A DNA stretch of 49,773 nucleotides from the NCBI GenBank assembly GCA_900553815.1, contig USEY01000015.1:1-49773 (forward strand). The letters run 5' to 3'. Each line of letters starts with the position of its first letter. Within the stretch, counting starts at the first letter, position 1. The translations under genes and the position numbers were made by a program. Under the pieces are notes generated by a model. That model searched no databases and was not told the DNA's origin. It worked only from the letters and a program-made list of their open reading frames with translations. The stretch is from an uncultured Bacteroides sp. (GTDB taxonomy: Bacteria; Bacteroidota; Bacteroidia; Bacteroidales; Bacteroidaceae). This document shows positions 18,623 to 27,396 of the stretch, in pieces.

Positions 18623-20278
18623 TCAAAAACCGCGCAGCGGGAAGGCACGCACCACGTCGAGCAGCTCCTTGTCGTGGTTGTACTTTATCTCGCATGTATT
18701 ATTGAATATCATCGTGGCGCCCTTCTCGGCCGTATAAGGTTCCCATTGGGGCAGGCCGTCGGCATTAGGGTTGCCGGTACGGGCAAAGTTCAGCCAGGCA
18801 TTGCTCATCAGGTTGGCCAAGGCACAGGCGTCGGCGCCACCTCCGGTCATCGTGGCATGGCGCAGGGCATTGTCAAAGACAAAAGGTATCTCCATGCAGT
18901 GGGTGCTGCGCAAGATGCCGTCCATGACGGGCGATTCCCAGGCAAACATGTACATGTAGACGGGAGCACCCTGTTGGGCAGCTTTCAGTTTACCCTGTTC
19001 TACAGCACTGGGACGAAAGACGAAGTCGGCATCGACCAAGTCCATAGGTTTGTAGCCGGGATAGGCCTTCTCAAAGGCAGCCAGGAAGTCATCGGTACGG
19101 TCGGCGTATTTCTTCTTCAGAAAATCTACAGCCTGTTCTTTACTGATGCCACGCATGGCGGGCACGTATGTGCTTATGGTGAATTCGTGTTGTGTCGTAC
19201 CTATCAGCATAGGTATGTCTTTGGATTGTTCGGGCGCTTGGGGGTCGAAGGGCTGCGCAGGCAAGACACTGCCGTCAACCGTAGGAGCCCATCCGAAGAT
19301 AAAGGAAGAAACGGCTCCTTCTTTCTCAGCTTCCGCCTTGACTTGTGCAATGGCTTTCTCACCGGCAGCCAACAGTTGGTCGTAGGGCACCTTGGCCAGT
19401 TCGTCAATGCGTGCGGGGCTGATGCCCAGTTCTTTCACGGTGGCCTGTCCTATGCGACGGGAGTATCGGGCATCCATCGTGCGCAGCATAGAACCGCTCT
19501 GCACGATGGCCTTATGAAACAACCCCTTGGCCGATGGGGTAGCCAGCAAAGTAGAGACCTTGCCACCACCTCCCGACTGCCCGAAAATAGTTACGTTGGA
19601 GGCATCTCCTCCAAATGCTGATATATTCTTATTAACCCATTGAAGTGCTGCTACAAGGTCCAGCAGACCTACATTGCCCGACTGTGCGTATTTCTCACCG
19701 TATGCAGAGAGGTCGAGAAATCCCAGGACATTCAACCGATGGTTGAGCGTCACCACCACTACATCACCCTTACGTGCCAGGTTGGTGCCATCGTAAGAAG
19801 GAAGCTCCTGACCGGAACCTGCCGCATAGCCTCCTCCATGCAGCCAGACCATAACGGGGCGTTTCTTGCCGTCGTTCAGTCCCGGCGTCCAGATGTTTAC
19901 ACGCAGGCAGTCCTCATCGGGGAAACCGTCGTCCCAGTTGAAAGCAAAAGCCTGTTCATCGCTATACCAACCCATGCGCTTGCCTTGGGGGCAGGTAGGA
20001 CCGTAAGCACGGCTGCTGCGCACACCCTCCCACTTGTCAGGCGCTGTAGGAGGCATGAAGCGTTCGGCTTTAGCATAAGGAATACCTTTATATATATATA
20101 CTCCATTGTCTATGTAGCCGGCTACCTTGCCTGACTGGGTGGTAGCCACCACCTCTGTTCCCGAGGACAAAAGTTCTCCACTGGTAACGGGGTCACCCTG
20201 CTTAGACGATACTCCGGCAGAAGTACATGCTGCCAACAAAAAAGGAACGGCAGCTGCTATAAATAAAATATGTTTCAT
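18623..20278 (-). CDS. Type-B carboxylesterase lipoprotein
   Basis: A 551-aa serine esterase of the carboxylesterase/para-nitrobenzyl esterase family (COesterase), first gene of the PUL operon. The signal ends in a lipobox (LLAAC, Cys18). The family fold shows EDCLRVNIWTP (122-132), the oxyanion HGGG (147-150), nucleophile Ser235 in GQSGGGG, acid Glu365 in TTQHEFT, and His460 in STHCMEIPF. These enzymes hydrolyse esters of small or aromatic acids and alcohols, and differ in fold class from the CE1 enzymes downstream. Its place ahead of susC is unusual and suggests that de-esterification is a core step of the pathway. The gene is GC-richer than susC. Confidence 0.9.
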   Translation of the reverse strand: MKHILFIAAAVPFLLAACTSAGVSSKQGDPVTSGELLSSGTEVVATTQSGKVAGYIDNGVYIYKGIPYAKAERFMPPTAPDKWEGVRSSRAYGPTCPQGKRMGWYSDEQAFAFNWDDGFPDEDCLRVNIWTPGLNDGKKRPVMVWLHGGGYAAGSGQELPSYDGTNLARKGDVVVVTLNHRLNVLGFLDLSAYGEKYAQSGNVGLLDLVAALQWVNKNISAFGGDASNVTIFGQSGGGGKVSTLLATPSAKGLFHKAIVQSGSMLRTMDARYSRRIGQATVKELGISPARIDELAKVPYDQLLAAGEKAIAQVKAEAEKEGAVSSFIFGWAPTVDGSVLPAQPFDPQAPEQSKDIPMLIGTTQHEFTISTYVPAMRGISKEQAVDFLKKKYADRTDDFLAAFEKAYPGYKPMDLVDADFVFRPSAVEQGKLKAAQQGAPVYMYMFAWESPVMDGILRSTHCMEIPFVFDNALRHATMTGGGADACALANLMSNAWLNFARTGNPNADGLPQWEPYTAEKGATMIFNNTCEIKYNHDKELLDVVRAFPLRGF

Positions 20279-20421
20279 AATATAATTAGGTTATAATATG
20301 TATTTCTCACCAGGTTTGACAGAAAGCCATTGCTCTCAAAAAACGGCTTCTATTTCCGTATGCAATATTAGTCCATTAAATGCGCAAGGACTGTTTGGTT
20401 TATACAAAAGGCTGGTCTGTG

Positions 20422-20472
20422 TGTTCAAAACGACTTGTACATTTGTTCAAAAGCTGGCTTATTTGTTCAAAA
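20422..20472 (+). promoter_or_regulatory. Three phased TGTTCAAAA direct repeats, candidate HTCS operator
   Basis: Copies at 20422-20430, 20444-20452 and 20464-20472 are spaced 22 and 20 bp, about two helical turns each. The first and third share a longer context (GCTGG then TGTTCAAAA), 16 of 20 positions. Spacing on one DNA face fits a dimeric AraC-type binder. Confidence 0.55.
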
Positions 20473-20509
20473 ACTGCTATAAAGCAGGCATAAGACTCAA
20501 ATTAATGCT

Positions 20510-20517
20510 TATCTTCG
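20510..20517 (+). promoter_or_regulatory. Candidate -7 element of the HTCS gene
   Basis: TATCTTCG differs from TAnnTTTG at one position and lies 48 bp before the HTCS ATG. The -33 position is not well matched. Confidence 0.4.
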
Positions 20518-20565
20518 CAACAGGAACCTAATAATCATGAACCCTCATCTACGAACCTGACGGAT

Positions 20566-23500
20566 ATGAAAACACTCCTTACCTTTCCTTTCTTACTGTT
20601 CTTGTACATCTTATTTACAGTAACCTCTTGCCGGCAAGTGGAATCTGCACAGCAACCGGAAATAACAATAAGCAATCCCCTCATCACAAACAATATCTCC
20701 AACCAGCAAGTCAATGCTTTTGCCGAGGACGCACAAGGTCACATCTGGATTGGCACCTTCCGAGGGCTGAACAAATACAATGTGCACGAGTTCCACCAGT
20801 ATTTCTGTACGGACGATTCCTTAGACCTTCCCGACAATCAAATCAAAGACATGTTGCGCGACTCTAAGGGACGACTTTGGATTTCTACCGTCAACGGAGT
20901 ATGCCGATACACCGATAAGGACAACTTTAAATATATTTCCTCTGACATGACCAACAAAAACGGAATACAACTATTAGAGGGAACTGACGGCCGAATATTT
21001 CTCAATTACACGTCACATCTATCTGTCTATAATCCGACAACCGAAGAAATGAATTGTGTCATTCCACAATTAGACCCACAGGGTACAATGATTGTCAAAT
21101 GCTTCATTGATGCTGAAGCACAACTGTGGGTTGTTACTCCCCGGACACTACGTTGCTATGATTACTATTCCATGCAATTGAAAGACTCCGTTGCTATCAA
21201 TAAGAACAGCCGCTACTTCTACTTACACAAAGATGGCAAAATCTGGCTCACCGGAAGTCGTACCTTATTATTGTTCGATACCCATACACATCAATTCACA
21301 GATCTTCCTCCGGCTCTGGCCCAGCATTCGGTATTGAGAGAAGCTGAAATTACCTATATACATCCTTATGGCAACAACAGCCTTCTGCTGAACACATCAC
21401 GCCACGGCATGTTCTGTTATAACTATGCAAACAACACTATAGCCCATCAAGGTGACGAAGATTTTCCTTTCGAAGTACCCGAATTCCAAATAAGTTGCAT
21501 GTTTACCGATTCACAAAACAACCTGTGGATAGGTTCAACCGATCAAGGATACACTGTTTGTTATCACTATAAAGAGCGATTCAATAACGACAATTACATT
21601 CGCTCATATTTCAACAATAAGTCCGTGGTTTCCGCAAGTGCAGAAAAGAATGGCATCTTATGGATTACGACTTTAAGTGACGGAGTATACCGATATGACT
21701 TAAATAATAAGAAAGTAGTGCCTATCGATATGGAAAAGATTTTTCCCGAATCAAGGCAAAAAGCTGTAAGGGTAAACCAAATATTTGTTGATAATGATAA
21801 TAACCTATGGATAACGGTCACTAATAACAAAGTTCTTAAATGCCAATATAGCAATAACGACCTACATATTATTAATGAATACGACATCAAATACCCCATG
21901 TCCATTACTCAAGACTATAACGGCAGTATTTGGATAGGTACCGCATCACCTTACGTCTATAAAATAGCACCTGAGGAAAAAGTATTTCGTGAGATAACAG
22001 CTTTCGACATTAGTACCGGGTCTAATTTTACATTTATCCCCGGTTTATTGGCTATGAAAGACGGAAACCTGCTGGTAGCCGCATTCGATAAGCCCATGCA
22101 ACTTATCAATACCCAAACCGGAGCAGTCAAGGAACTACTACTAAACAAAGAAGACTATAAAGCATGTATCAAACGCTCCGTCATTATCCCCACTGCCCTC
22201 TACGAAGACATGCAAGGCGACATCTGGATAGGAACCGTGAGTAATGGACTGCTACGTTACTCTCCCTCCAACGGAAAAATACAGCCTATGCCAGGCACAG
22301 CATGTACTGATATTTCGGGTATTGAAGAAGACACACAAGGAAATCTGTGGGTAAGCACTCTTTATGGATTAAGCAGATACGACCGTACAACCAACCGTTT
22401 TAGCAACTATTACGAAGCCGACGGAATAGGAGGAAACCAGTTCTACGACCGCGCTTCCTGCCGATTGTCGGATGGTACGCTGGTTTTTGGAGGCACACAC
22501 GGACTCACTCTATTCAACCCTATAGATGTACAAATAAGACGCAACATACCACTACTGTTTGAAAACCTGAAGGTACATAACAAACTGATACATCCCGGAA
22601 ACGAAGAATGCATCAACAAGCACCTATCCTACAACCCCGACATCAAGCTGAACTATAACCAGAACGGATTCAGCATCTCGTTCGTTGCACTGGACTACAG
22701 TGAACACGAACGAGTACATTACTACTACATGCTGGAGGGGTTTGACCGTTACTGGATAGATGCCAACAACAACCGTGAGGCCTATTATGCCAACCTGCCC
22801 GCCGGCTGCTATACATTCAAGGTACGTATCATGGATAACGACCGCAACATCGTCGAAGCCGAAAACTCCATCACCGTCACCGTAGAGCCTGCCCCCTGGC
22901 GCACGTGGTGGGCCTATACCCTCTATCTACTCTTAGCTGCCGGTGTCGTGTTTCTTTTCCTCCGTGCACTTTATCGCATACGACTGGAAAAAGAACAAGC
23001 ACGCCGCGCCGAACAGGAGAAAGAACAGGAGCAGCGGGTAAACAAGATGAACATGAGTTTCTTTGCCAATGTGTCGCACGAGTTCCGCACACCGCTCACC
23101 ATGATATCAGGCCCCGTGGCACAACTGTGCGAAAGCCCTGAGATAGACGGAAACAACAAGAAGCTGCTGCACATTGTGCAACAGAGCGTAAACCGCATGC
23201 TGCGCCTTGTCAACCAACTGATGGACTTCAACAAGCTGGAAAACGACACCCTGAAGCTGAAGGTAAAACGCACCGATGTGGTGACCGAGCTGAAACACAT
23301 CATGGAAATCTTCAATGTCAACGCCCAAAGCAAGGACATCAGCCTCATCACTACCGGCATTGAGGACAGCTTCCTGATGTGGCTCGATGCCGACAAGATA
23401 GACAAGATTACAACCAACCTGCTATCCAATGCCCTGAAGTTCACCCCGCGCGGCGGAAAAATTGAAGTCAACTTCGACGTCATCACCGGCGAAGAGGCCC

Positions 23501-24645
23501 GACAGGCATTCCGCATTCCTCAGGAACAGACCTTTGCCCAATACATCAAACTGGAAGTGGCCGACACCGGCATTGGCATACCCGAAGAACAGACCGAACG
23601 CATTTTTGAACGCTACTACCAGCTGAACAACCCGTCGGTTGGCTCCTACAACTGGGGCACCGGCATCGGACTGTACTACGCCCGCAGCCTGGCACACCTG
23701 CACCACGGATTGCTGAAAGCCGGCAACCGGACCGACGGACAGGGAGCCGTGTTTACCCTGATACTGCCCACCAGCGATGAAGCCTACAGCCCCGAAGAAC
23801 GCGACAACGAACAGCAGGAACAGGGCAAGGTCTATCCGCTGCAACCTGATTCCCCGACCGGTACCTCTACCCACGACGAGGAAGAAGAGGATGACAACCT
23901 GAAGAAGATACTGGTGGTGGACGATGATACCGAAGTGGCTCACTACCTGAAGGTATTGCTATCGCCCACTTATCGGGTAATCTGCCGCTTCAATGCCGAG
24001 GATGCCTTCAAGGCAGTGAGTGAAGAGGCACCCGACCTGGTGCTGAGCGACGTAGTCATGCCGGGAACAGACGGCTACACGCTGTGCCGCAAGATAAAGG
24101 AAGACTTGCAGTTGTGCCACACGCCGGTGATATTGGTAACAGCCAAAGCCAATATGGAAGACCAGGTGGAGGGACTGAACACCGGAGCCGACGCCTACGT
24201 GACCAAGCCCTTCGACCCCACCTACCTGCAAGCCCTTATTCAGTCGCAACTGAAGAACCGCGAAAAGGTACGTGCCTTGCTGGGACGCAACACGCAAACC
24301 GATGCCATAGCCGACGATGTGCTGTCGCCACAGGACAACGCCTTCATGACAGAGCTGTACAGACTCATGGAGAACGAGCTGTCAAATCCCGAACTGGATA
24401 TCAGCCACATGACCGAATTGCTGAAAATATCGCGCACCAAGTTCTACTACAAGGTGAAAGGACTGACAGGCGAAAACCCCAGCAGTTTCTTCAAGACCTA
24501 CAAGCTGAACCGGGCTGCCGAACTGATAAAGGAAGGTAAGTACAGCATATCAGAGATAGCCGACATGACGGGCTTCAGCACCCACTCCTACTTCTCCAAA
24601 GCCTTCAAGAAGCAGTTTGGCATAGCGCCAAGCGAATACAAATAA
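20566..24645 (+). CDS. Hybrid two-component system regulator (HTCS)
   Basis: A 1359-aa one-protein signalling system. After a signal-like N-terminus (ends near TSCRQ) it has two-bladed periplasmic beta-propeller sensing repeats (WIGTFRG, WISTVNG, WIGSTDQ, WIGTASP, WIGTVSN), and then a Y_Y_Y domain (about 690-770). One transmembrane helix follows (about 781-804), then a histidine kinase with phospho-acceptor His838 in NVSHEFRTPL and an ATPase domain with DTGIGIP and GTGIGLYY. The receiver domain has Asp1162 in LSDVVMPG, and an AraC-type HTH occupies about 1260-1359. It should sense a small breakdown product in the periplasm and switch on the divergent operon. The first half of the gene is visibly more AT-rich than the kinase/receiver half. 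Confidence 0.96.
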   Translation: MKTLLTFPFLLFLYILFTVTSCRQVESAQQPEITISNPLITNNISNQQVNAFAEDAQGHIWIGTFRGLNKYNVHEFHQYFCTDDSLDLPDNQIKDMLRDSKGRLWISTVNGVCRYTDKDNFKYISSDMTNKNGIQLLEGTDGRIFLNYTSHLSVYNPTTEEMNCVIPQLDPQGTMIVKCFIDAEAQLWVVTPRTLRCYDYYSMQLKDSVAINKNSRYFYLHKDGKIWLTGSRTLLLFDTHTHQFTDLPPALAQHSVLREAEITYIHPYGNNSLLLNTSRHGMFCYNYANNTIAHQGDEDFPFEVPEFQISCMFTDSQNNLWIGSTDQGYTVCYHYKERFNNDNYIRSYFNNKSVVSASAEKNGILWITTLSDGVYRYDLNNKKVVPIDMEKIFPESRQKAVRVNQIFVDNDNNLWITVTNNKVLKCQYSNNDLHIINEYDIKYPMSITQDYNGSIWIGTASPYVYKIAPEEKVFREITAFDISTGSNFTFIPGLLAMKDGNLLVAAFDKPMQLINTQTGAVKELLLNKEDYKACIKRSVIIPTALYEDMQGDIWIGTVSNGLLRYSPSNGKIQPMPGTACTDISGIEEDTQGNLWVSTLYGLSRYDRTTNRFSNYYEADGIGGNQFYDRASCRLSDGTLVFGGTHGLTLFNPIDVQIRRNIPLLFENLKVHNKLIHPGNEECINKHLSYNPDIKLNYNQNGFSISFVALDYSEHERVHYYYMLEGFDRYWIDANNNREAYYANLPAGCYTFKVRIMDNDRNIVEAENSITVTVEPAPWRTWWAYTLYLLLAAGVVFLFLRALYRIRLEKEQARRAEQEKEQEQRVNKMNMSFFANVSHEFRTPLTMISGPVAQLCESPEIDGNNKKLLHIVQQSVNRMLRLVNQLMDFNKLENDTLKLKVKRTDVVTELKHIMEIFNVNAQSKDISLITTGIEDSFLMWLDADKIDKITTNLLSNALKFTPRGGKIEVNFDVITGEEARQAFRIPQEQTFAQYIKLEVADTGIGIPEEQTERIFERYYQLNNPSVGSYNWGTGIGLYYARSLAHLHHGLLKAGNRTDGQGAVFTLILPTSDEAYSPEERDNEQQEQGKVYPLQPDSPTGTSTHDEEEEDDNLKKILVVDDDTEVAHYLKVLLSPTYRVICRFNAEDAFKAVSEEAPDLVLSDVVMPGTDGYTLCRKIKEDLQLCHTPVILVTAKANMEDQVEGLNTGADAYVTKPFDPTYLQALIQSQLKNREKVRALLGRNTQTDAIADDVLSPQDNAFMTELYRLMENELSNPELDISHMTELLKISRTKFYYKVKGLTGENPSSFFKTYKLNRAAELIKEGKYSISEIADMTGFSTHSYFSKAFKKQFGIAPSEYK

Positions 24646-24674
24646 GTTTCGCTACCCATAGTTTTAGGGAAATA

Positions 24675-24873
24675 TTAAAAGAGGGTCAAAACTAAGTGAT
24701 GGTATCTGACTCCCCTCCTTCTGGAAGGAGGGGTGCCTATCAGGCGGGGTGGTAGGTCTTTACGACAGCCTGTATATCAATACTTTATTTTTGCCTACCA
24801 CCTCCCCTTCGGGTACTCCTCCTTCCAGAAGGAGGAGAGCTTCAGATACTTTTGTTTTGACACCCTCTTTTAA
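24675..24873. repeat. MITE-like 199-bp imperfect inverted repeat
   Basis: The ends are TTAAAAGAGGGT (24675-24686) and its exact complement (24862-24873). The arms remain alignable inward for about 80 bp with few gaps, and each carries a nested CCTCCTTCTGGAAGGAGG palindrome. It fills the space between two convergent genes, so it could also end transcription in both directions. A 62-codon frame inside it looks spurious. Confidence 0.65.
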
Positions 24874-24948
24874 CTTTTGACAAAGCGGAGTAAAGTGACT
24901 GTTTCCTTCAACTCCATATAACTTCACAAGCAGAGATGATTCTGCCAA

Positions 24949-26622
24949 TCACTCTGGTTGACTATATATCAGCCTGCCCGTCCCTGCCTCGCGCGAGAAA
25001 TGCTTGAAGTAATCCCACATCATGCGGGCGGCAGGTTTGAAGTTCCAGTGACCGTAGTCGTTTATTGCCACCAACTTGATGAGCGGCACATTGCCTTTAT
25101 ACAGCACGCCGGTCTCCACCGACAAGCCTTTTGAGGTACGGACAGTCTCACGGTCGGCCAGCTCTATACCAAACGTTGCGTCGCGGCCAAAGTCAGGCTG
25201 TGCGGTCACATCCAGTCCATTCATTGTCTGATAAGCCTGCCAGGCCCTGAAGAAAACATTCTTCTGCCAGTTATCCTTGTTAACAAACGGCACTACCTCG
25301 TCGCAGGTTCCACAAACCGAAATGTAAGGCATCTCCACGCAGCCCCGCTTCTGCACACTCTGAGCCCACAGAGGTTCTGCTCCAGACGAAAAGCGGTAGC
25401 CTTCAGTCACCAGCGCCCCCGAATGGCCACCTACGGCAGCAAACAGATGAGACTTGCTGATGCCCAGGTTCGTAGCCATAAACCCACCGGCCGACAGTCC
25501 CTCTGCATAGATGCGCGTAGCGTCGAGCTGCGGATAGGTCTTCAGCAGGTGGTAGATGGCCTGCTCTATGCCGTCAGCACCCATAAAGGCGTAGCCGTTG
25601 CCCTGCCATTCCAGTTCCACCACCACAAAATTCTCCTCGGCACACAGTTCTATGAAGCCGCTGGTCTCAGCCTGCGTGCGGGGGTCGTTGTTGTTGCCAT
25701 GAAGCAGCACCACCAAGGGAACAGTGCCGGGCGCAGCCTTCAGTGTAGCAGCCGGATGATACTCGTACCACAGGCACAGTCCGCGGCCATCGAGTTCCTG
25801 CTCCACCACCCGCCGTTCAACGCCCCACTCCTCGGGCATGATGTACGGCTCCAACTCGTAGGGACCATACTGGCCGAAGTTACAGCCAGTGTACCAAGTG
25901 TGCTGGTAATTGTTGAAGCGGAAGTTGCGGCTAAGCACCGTACGCCATGCTTCGTCCACGGAAGTACGGAGCGACAGGCTCTCATCGTTATTCACCGCTA
26001 CCCGCAGCAGTGGTTCACCGGCATTGGCATAGGTAGTCAACGTACCTTCCACTGTCTGCTGTTCGGCGTCATTCTGCCGGATGTAGGCAGCAGCCACCCG
26101 GCGACTGTTCTTGCCGCCCACGTATGCAGGCACTCCTGCTGCCTCCTTACCTGCCCGCCCGGGCTTGCCTCCCAGGCTGACAATACCTGCCACCGCACCG
26201 GCATGCTGCGACACTGACTGATTGACAAACGTGGCGCCACGGCCAATACCAATGACCTTCAGATTGGAAATAATATACAGTTTGTTGAGCAATGCTTCAA
26301 AGGCAGCCAAGTCTTGACGGTTGTCATAGGCTGTGCCTACGGGGTTGACCACGCATACCGCACCGGCATAGGTCGTCACATAATGGTCCAATCCCAGTTC
26401 TTTGACCAGCTGCTCTGCCTCCGGCAACGAACAGGGGGCATCGGGATAAACCAGGAAGAAGGGTGAGAAGGACGAGAAACGTCCATGAATGTTTTTCAAC
26501 GTGTCGCGATAGACATACGCTGCCTGGGGCAAGCCCTCCAGAGCAGTCAGCTTAATTTCGCTCCGGGCCTGAAGCAGGCACGCACAGAGCAGCAGCCATA
26601 CGGCTAACAGATTTCTTTTCAT
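24949..26622 (-). CDS. Secreted tandem alpha/beta hydrolase (PHB-depolymerase/LpqC-like)
   Basis: A 557-aa exported protein (signal about 1-20) homologous along its length to residues 290-819 of the MBL fusion protein. The first part (about 30-215) looks like a degenerate hydrolase whose elbow is GIGRG (125-129). The second (about 235-557) is the active-looking domain: VVLLHGNNND, Ser377 in GLSAGG, probable Asp441 in CDEVVPF, His525 in DYGHWNF. Enzymes of this group cleave polyhydroxyalkanoate, feruloyl or acetyl esters. It lies beyond the HTCS, convergent with it, and is GC-rich, unlike its AT-rich homologue in the operon. It probably belongs to the same pathway, but regulation by the HTCS is only inferred. 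Confidence 0.83.
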   Translation of the reverse strand: MKRNLLAVWLLLCACLLQARSEIKLTALEGLPQAAYVYRDTLKNIHGRFSSFSPFFLVYPDAPCSLPEAEQLVKELGLDHYVTTYAGAVCVVNPVGTAYDNRQDLAAFEALLNKLYIISNLKVIGIGRGATFVNQSVSQHAGAVAGIVSLGGKPGRAGKEAAGVPAYVGGKNSRRVAAAYIRQNDAEQQTVEGTLTTYANAGEPLLRVAVNNDESLSLRTSVDEAWRTVLSRNFRFNNYQHTWYTGCNFGQYGPYELEPYIMPEEWGVERRVVEQELDGRGLCLWYEYHPAATLKAAPGTVPLVVLLHGNNNDPRTQAETSGFIELCAEENFVVVELEWQGNGYAFMGADGIEQAIYHLLKTYPQLDATRIYAEGLSAGGFMATNLGISKSHLFAAVGGHSGALVTEGYRFSSGAEPLWAQSVQKRGCVEMPYISVCGTCDEVVPFVNKDNWQKNVFFRAWQAYQTMNGLDVTAQPDFGRDATFGIELADRETVRTSKGLSVETGVLYKGNVPLIKLVAINDYGHWNFKPAARMMWDYFKHFSREAGTGRLIYSQPE

Positions 26623-26797
26623 CGTTTTCTAAAGTGTTTGTCGCCTCTCCGCAACAGCTGCTCCGAAGCTCTGAACAACGCTCCTGACGGCAGTACGGAC
26701 AGACTGGGTTTGTGTTTTCTGTGCAATATTACACAAAAAGAACGAAAGAAGAGGCCGATTTGACTGAACTTCTGCCCGCGGGTTCAATTTTAATCCG

Positions 26798-26805
26798 TAC
26801 ATTTG
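26798..26805 (+). promoter_or_regulatory. Candidate -7 element of the small membrane-protein gene
   Basis: TACATTTG matches TAnnTTTG exactly and lies 29 bp upstream of the ATG at 26835. The -33 position is weak. Confidence 0.45.
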
Positions 26806-26834
26806 TGGCATTAGTCCACTCAAAAAGAAGCAAT

Positions 26835-27233
26835 ATGGCACACCGACTGAACACCAACAAGCAATTCATGATAGGAAACGGCATCCTAGCTTTTGCCGTC
26901 ATCTTCGTAGTAGTCATCTTCGTCTACATGAGCATGCGTCTGCAACGCGAAAAAGAAGGCAATCGCTACTATACCGAAGTATACAACATCACGCTGGAAC
27001 GGGGGTTTGCGGGCGACTCCATTGCCCTGCTCATCAACGACAGTACGGTGCTGGAATGCAGGGTGGCCGAAGAACCGCTCAGTGTGGAGGTCAAACGGTT
27101 TGCCGACGAAAGTGCCCTGATGATTGTAGACCGTGCCACCGACCAGTTGTCGCTCTTCGAACTGAGTGAGCGTGGCGGCAACTACCGCTTTGAGAAGGAA
27201 GACGGCGAAGTGAAGCAACTGGCTCAGAAATAG
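26835..27233 (+). CDS. Small single-pass membrane protein of unknown function
   Basis: From the ATG at 26835 the product has 132 residues; the frame extends upstream to 26712, but that part overlaps the promoter-like sequence and has no protein-like features. A short basic N-terminus (MAHRLNTNKQ) precedes one transmembrane helix (about residues 16-34, GILAFAVIFVVVIFVY). Then follows a charged soluble domain of beta-strand character with YYTEVYNITLERGFAGDSIALLIND. By the positive-inside rule the soluble part should be extracytoplasmic. I do not recognise a named family. It is a lone gene, divergent from the hydrolase. Confidence 0.7.
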   Translation: MAHRLNTNKQFMIGNGILAFAVIFVVVIFVYMSMRLQREKEGNRYYTEVYNITLERGFAGDSIALLINDSTVLECRVAEEPLSVEVKRFADESALMIVDRATDQLSLFELSERGGNYRFEKEDGEVKQLAQK

Positions 27234-27274
27234 GTCCTTACCACCCGACGGACAGGACATCCCGCTGCCTCTAC

Positions 27275-27362
27275 TGTAGCAGTCCAGTGCCACCGACCAA
27301 GCAGTTAACACTTTCTGACCGGCGAGTTTACTGCTACCAAGCGAGGAGTTAACACCTACCAA
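27275..27362 (-). repeat. Four degenerate tandem 22-bp repeats
   Basis: Read on the minus strand, units start at 27362, 27340, 27318 and 27296, each 22 bp. They share TTGGTAG.TGTTAACTGC-like text (for example AGGTGTTAACTCC and AAGTGTTAACTGC). They lie between the 3' ends of two convergent genes and match the array at 1556-1665 in both period and core. Confidence 0.65.
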
Positions 27363-27396
27363 CCAAACGTCAGCAATCGGAAAAAACAGTGATTCG

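Larger units (their letters stand above)
20279..20565. promoter_or_regulatory. Divergent control region between the PUL operon and the HTCS gene
   Basis: The 287-bp AT-rich spacer separates the carboxylesterase (minus) from the HTCS (plus). It carries three direct repeats of TGTTCAAAA (20422, 20444, 20464) and a -7-like TATCTTCG at 20510-20517 that could serve the HTCS gene. HTCS proteins bind near the genes they control, so this is the expected operator region. Confidence 0.6.

Noticed and set aside
22971..23516. 181-codon minus-strand frame inside the HTCS kinase region
   Set aside because: Ser/Leu-rich shadow of a strongly supported histidine kinase domain, with no independent signal.
24760..24948. 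62-codon minus-strand frame after the hydrolase gene
   Set aside because: It lies largely in the arms of the MITE-like palindrome; its composition follows the repeat.
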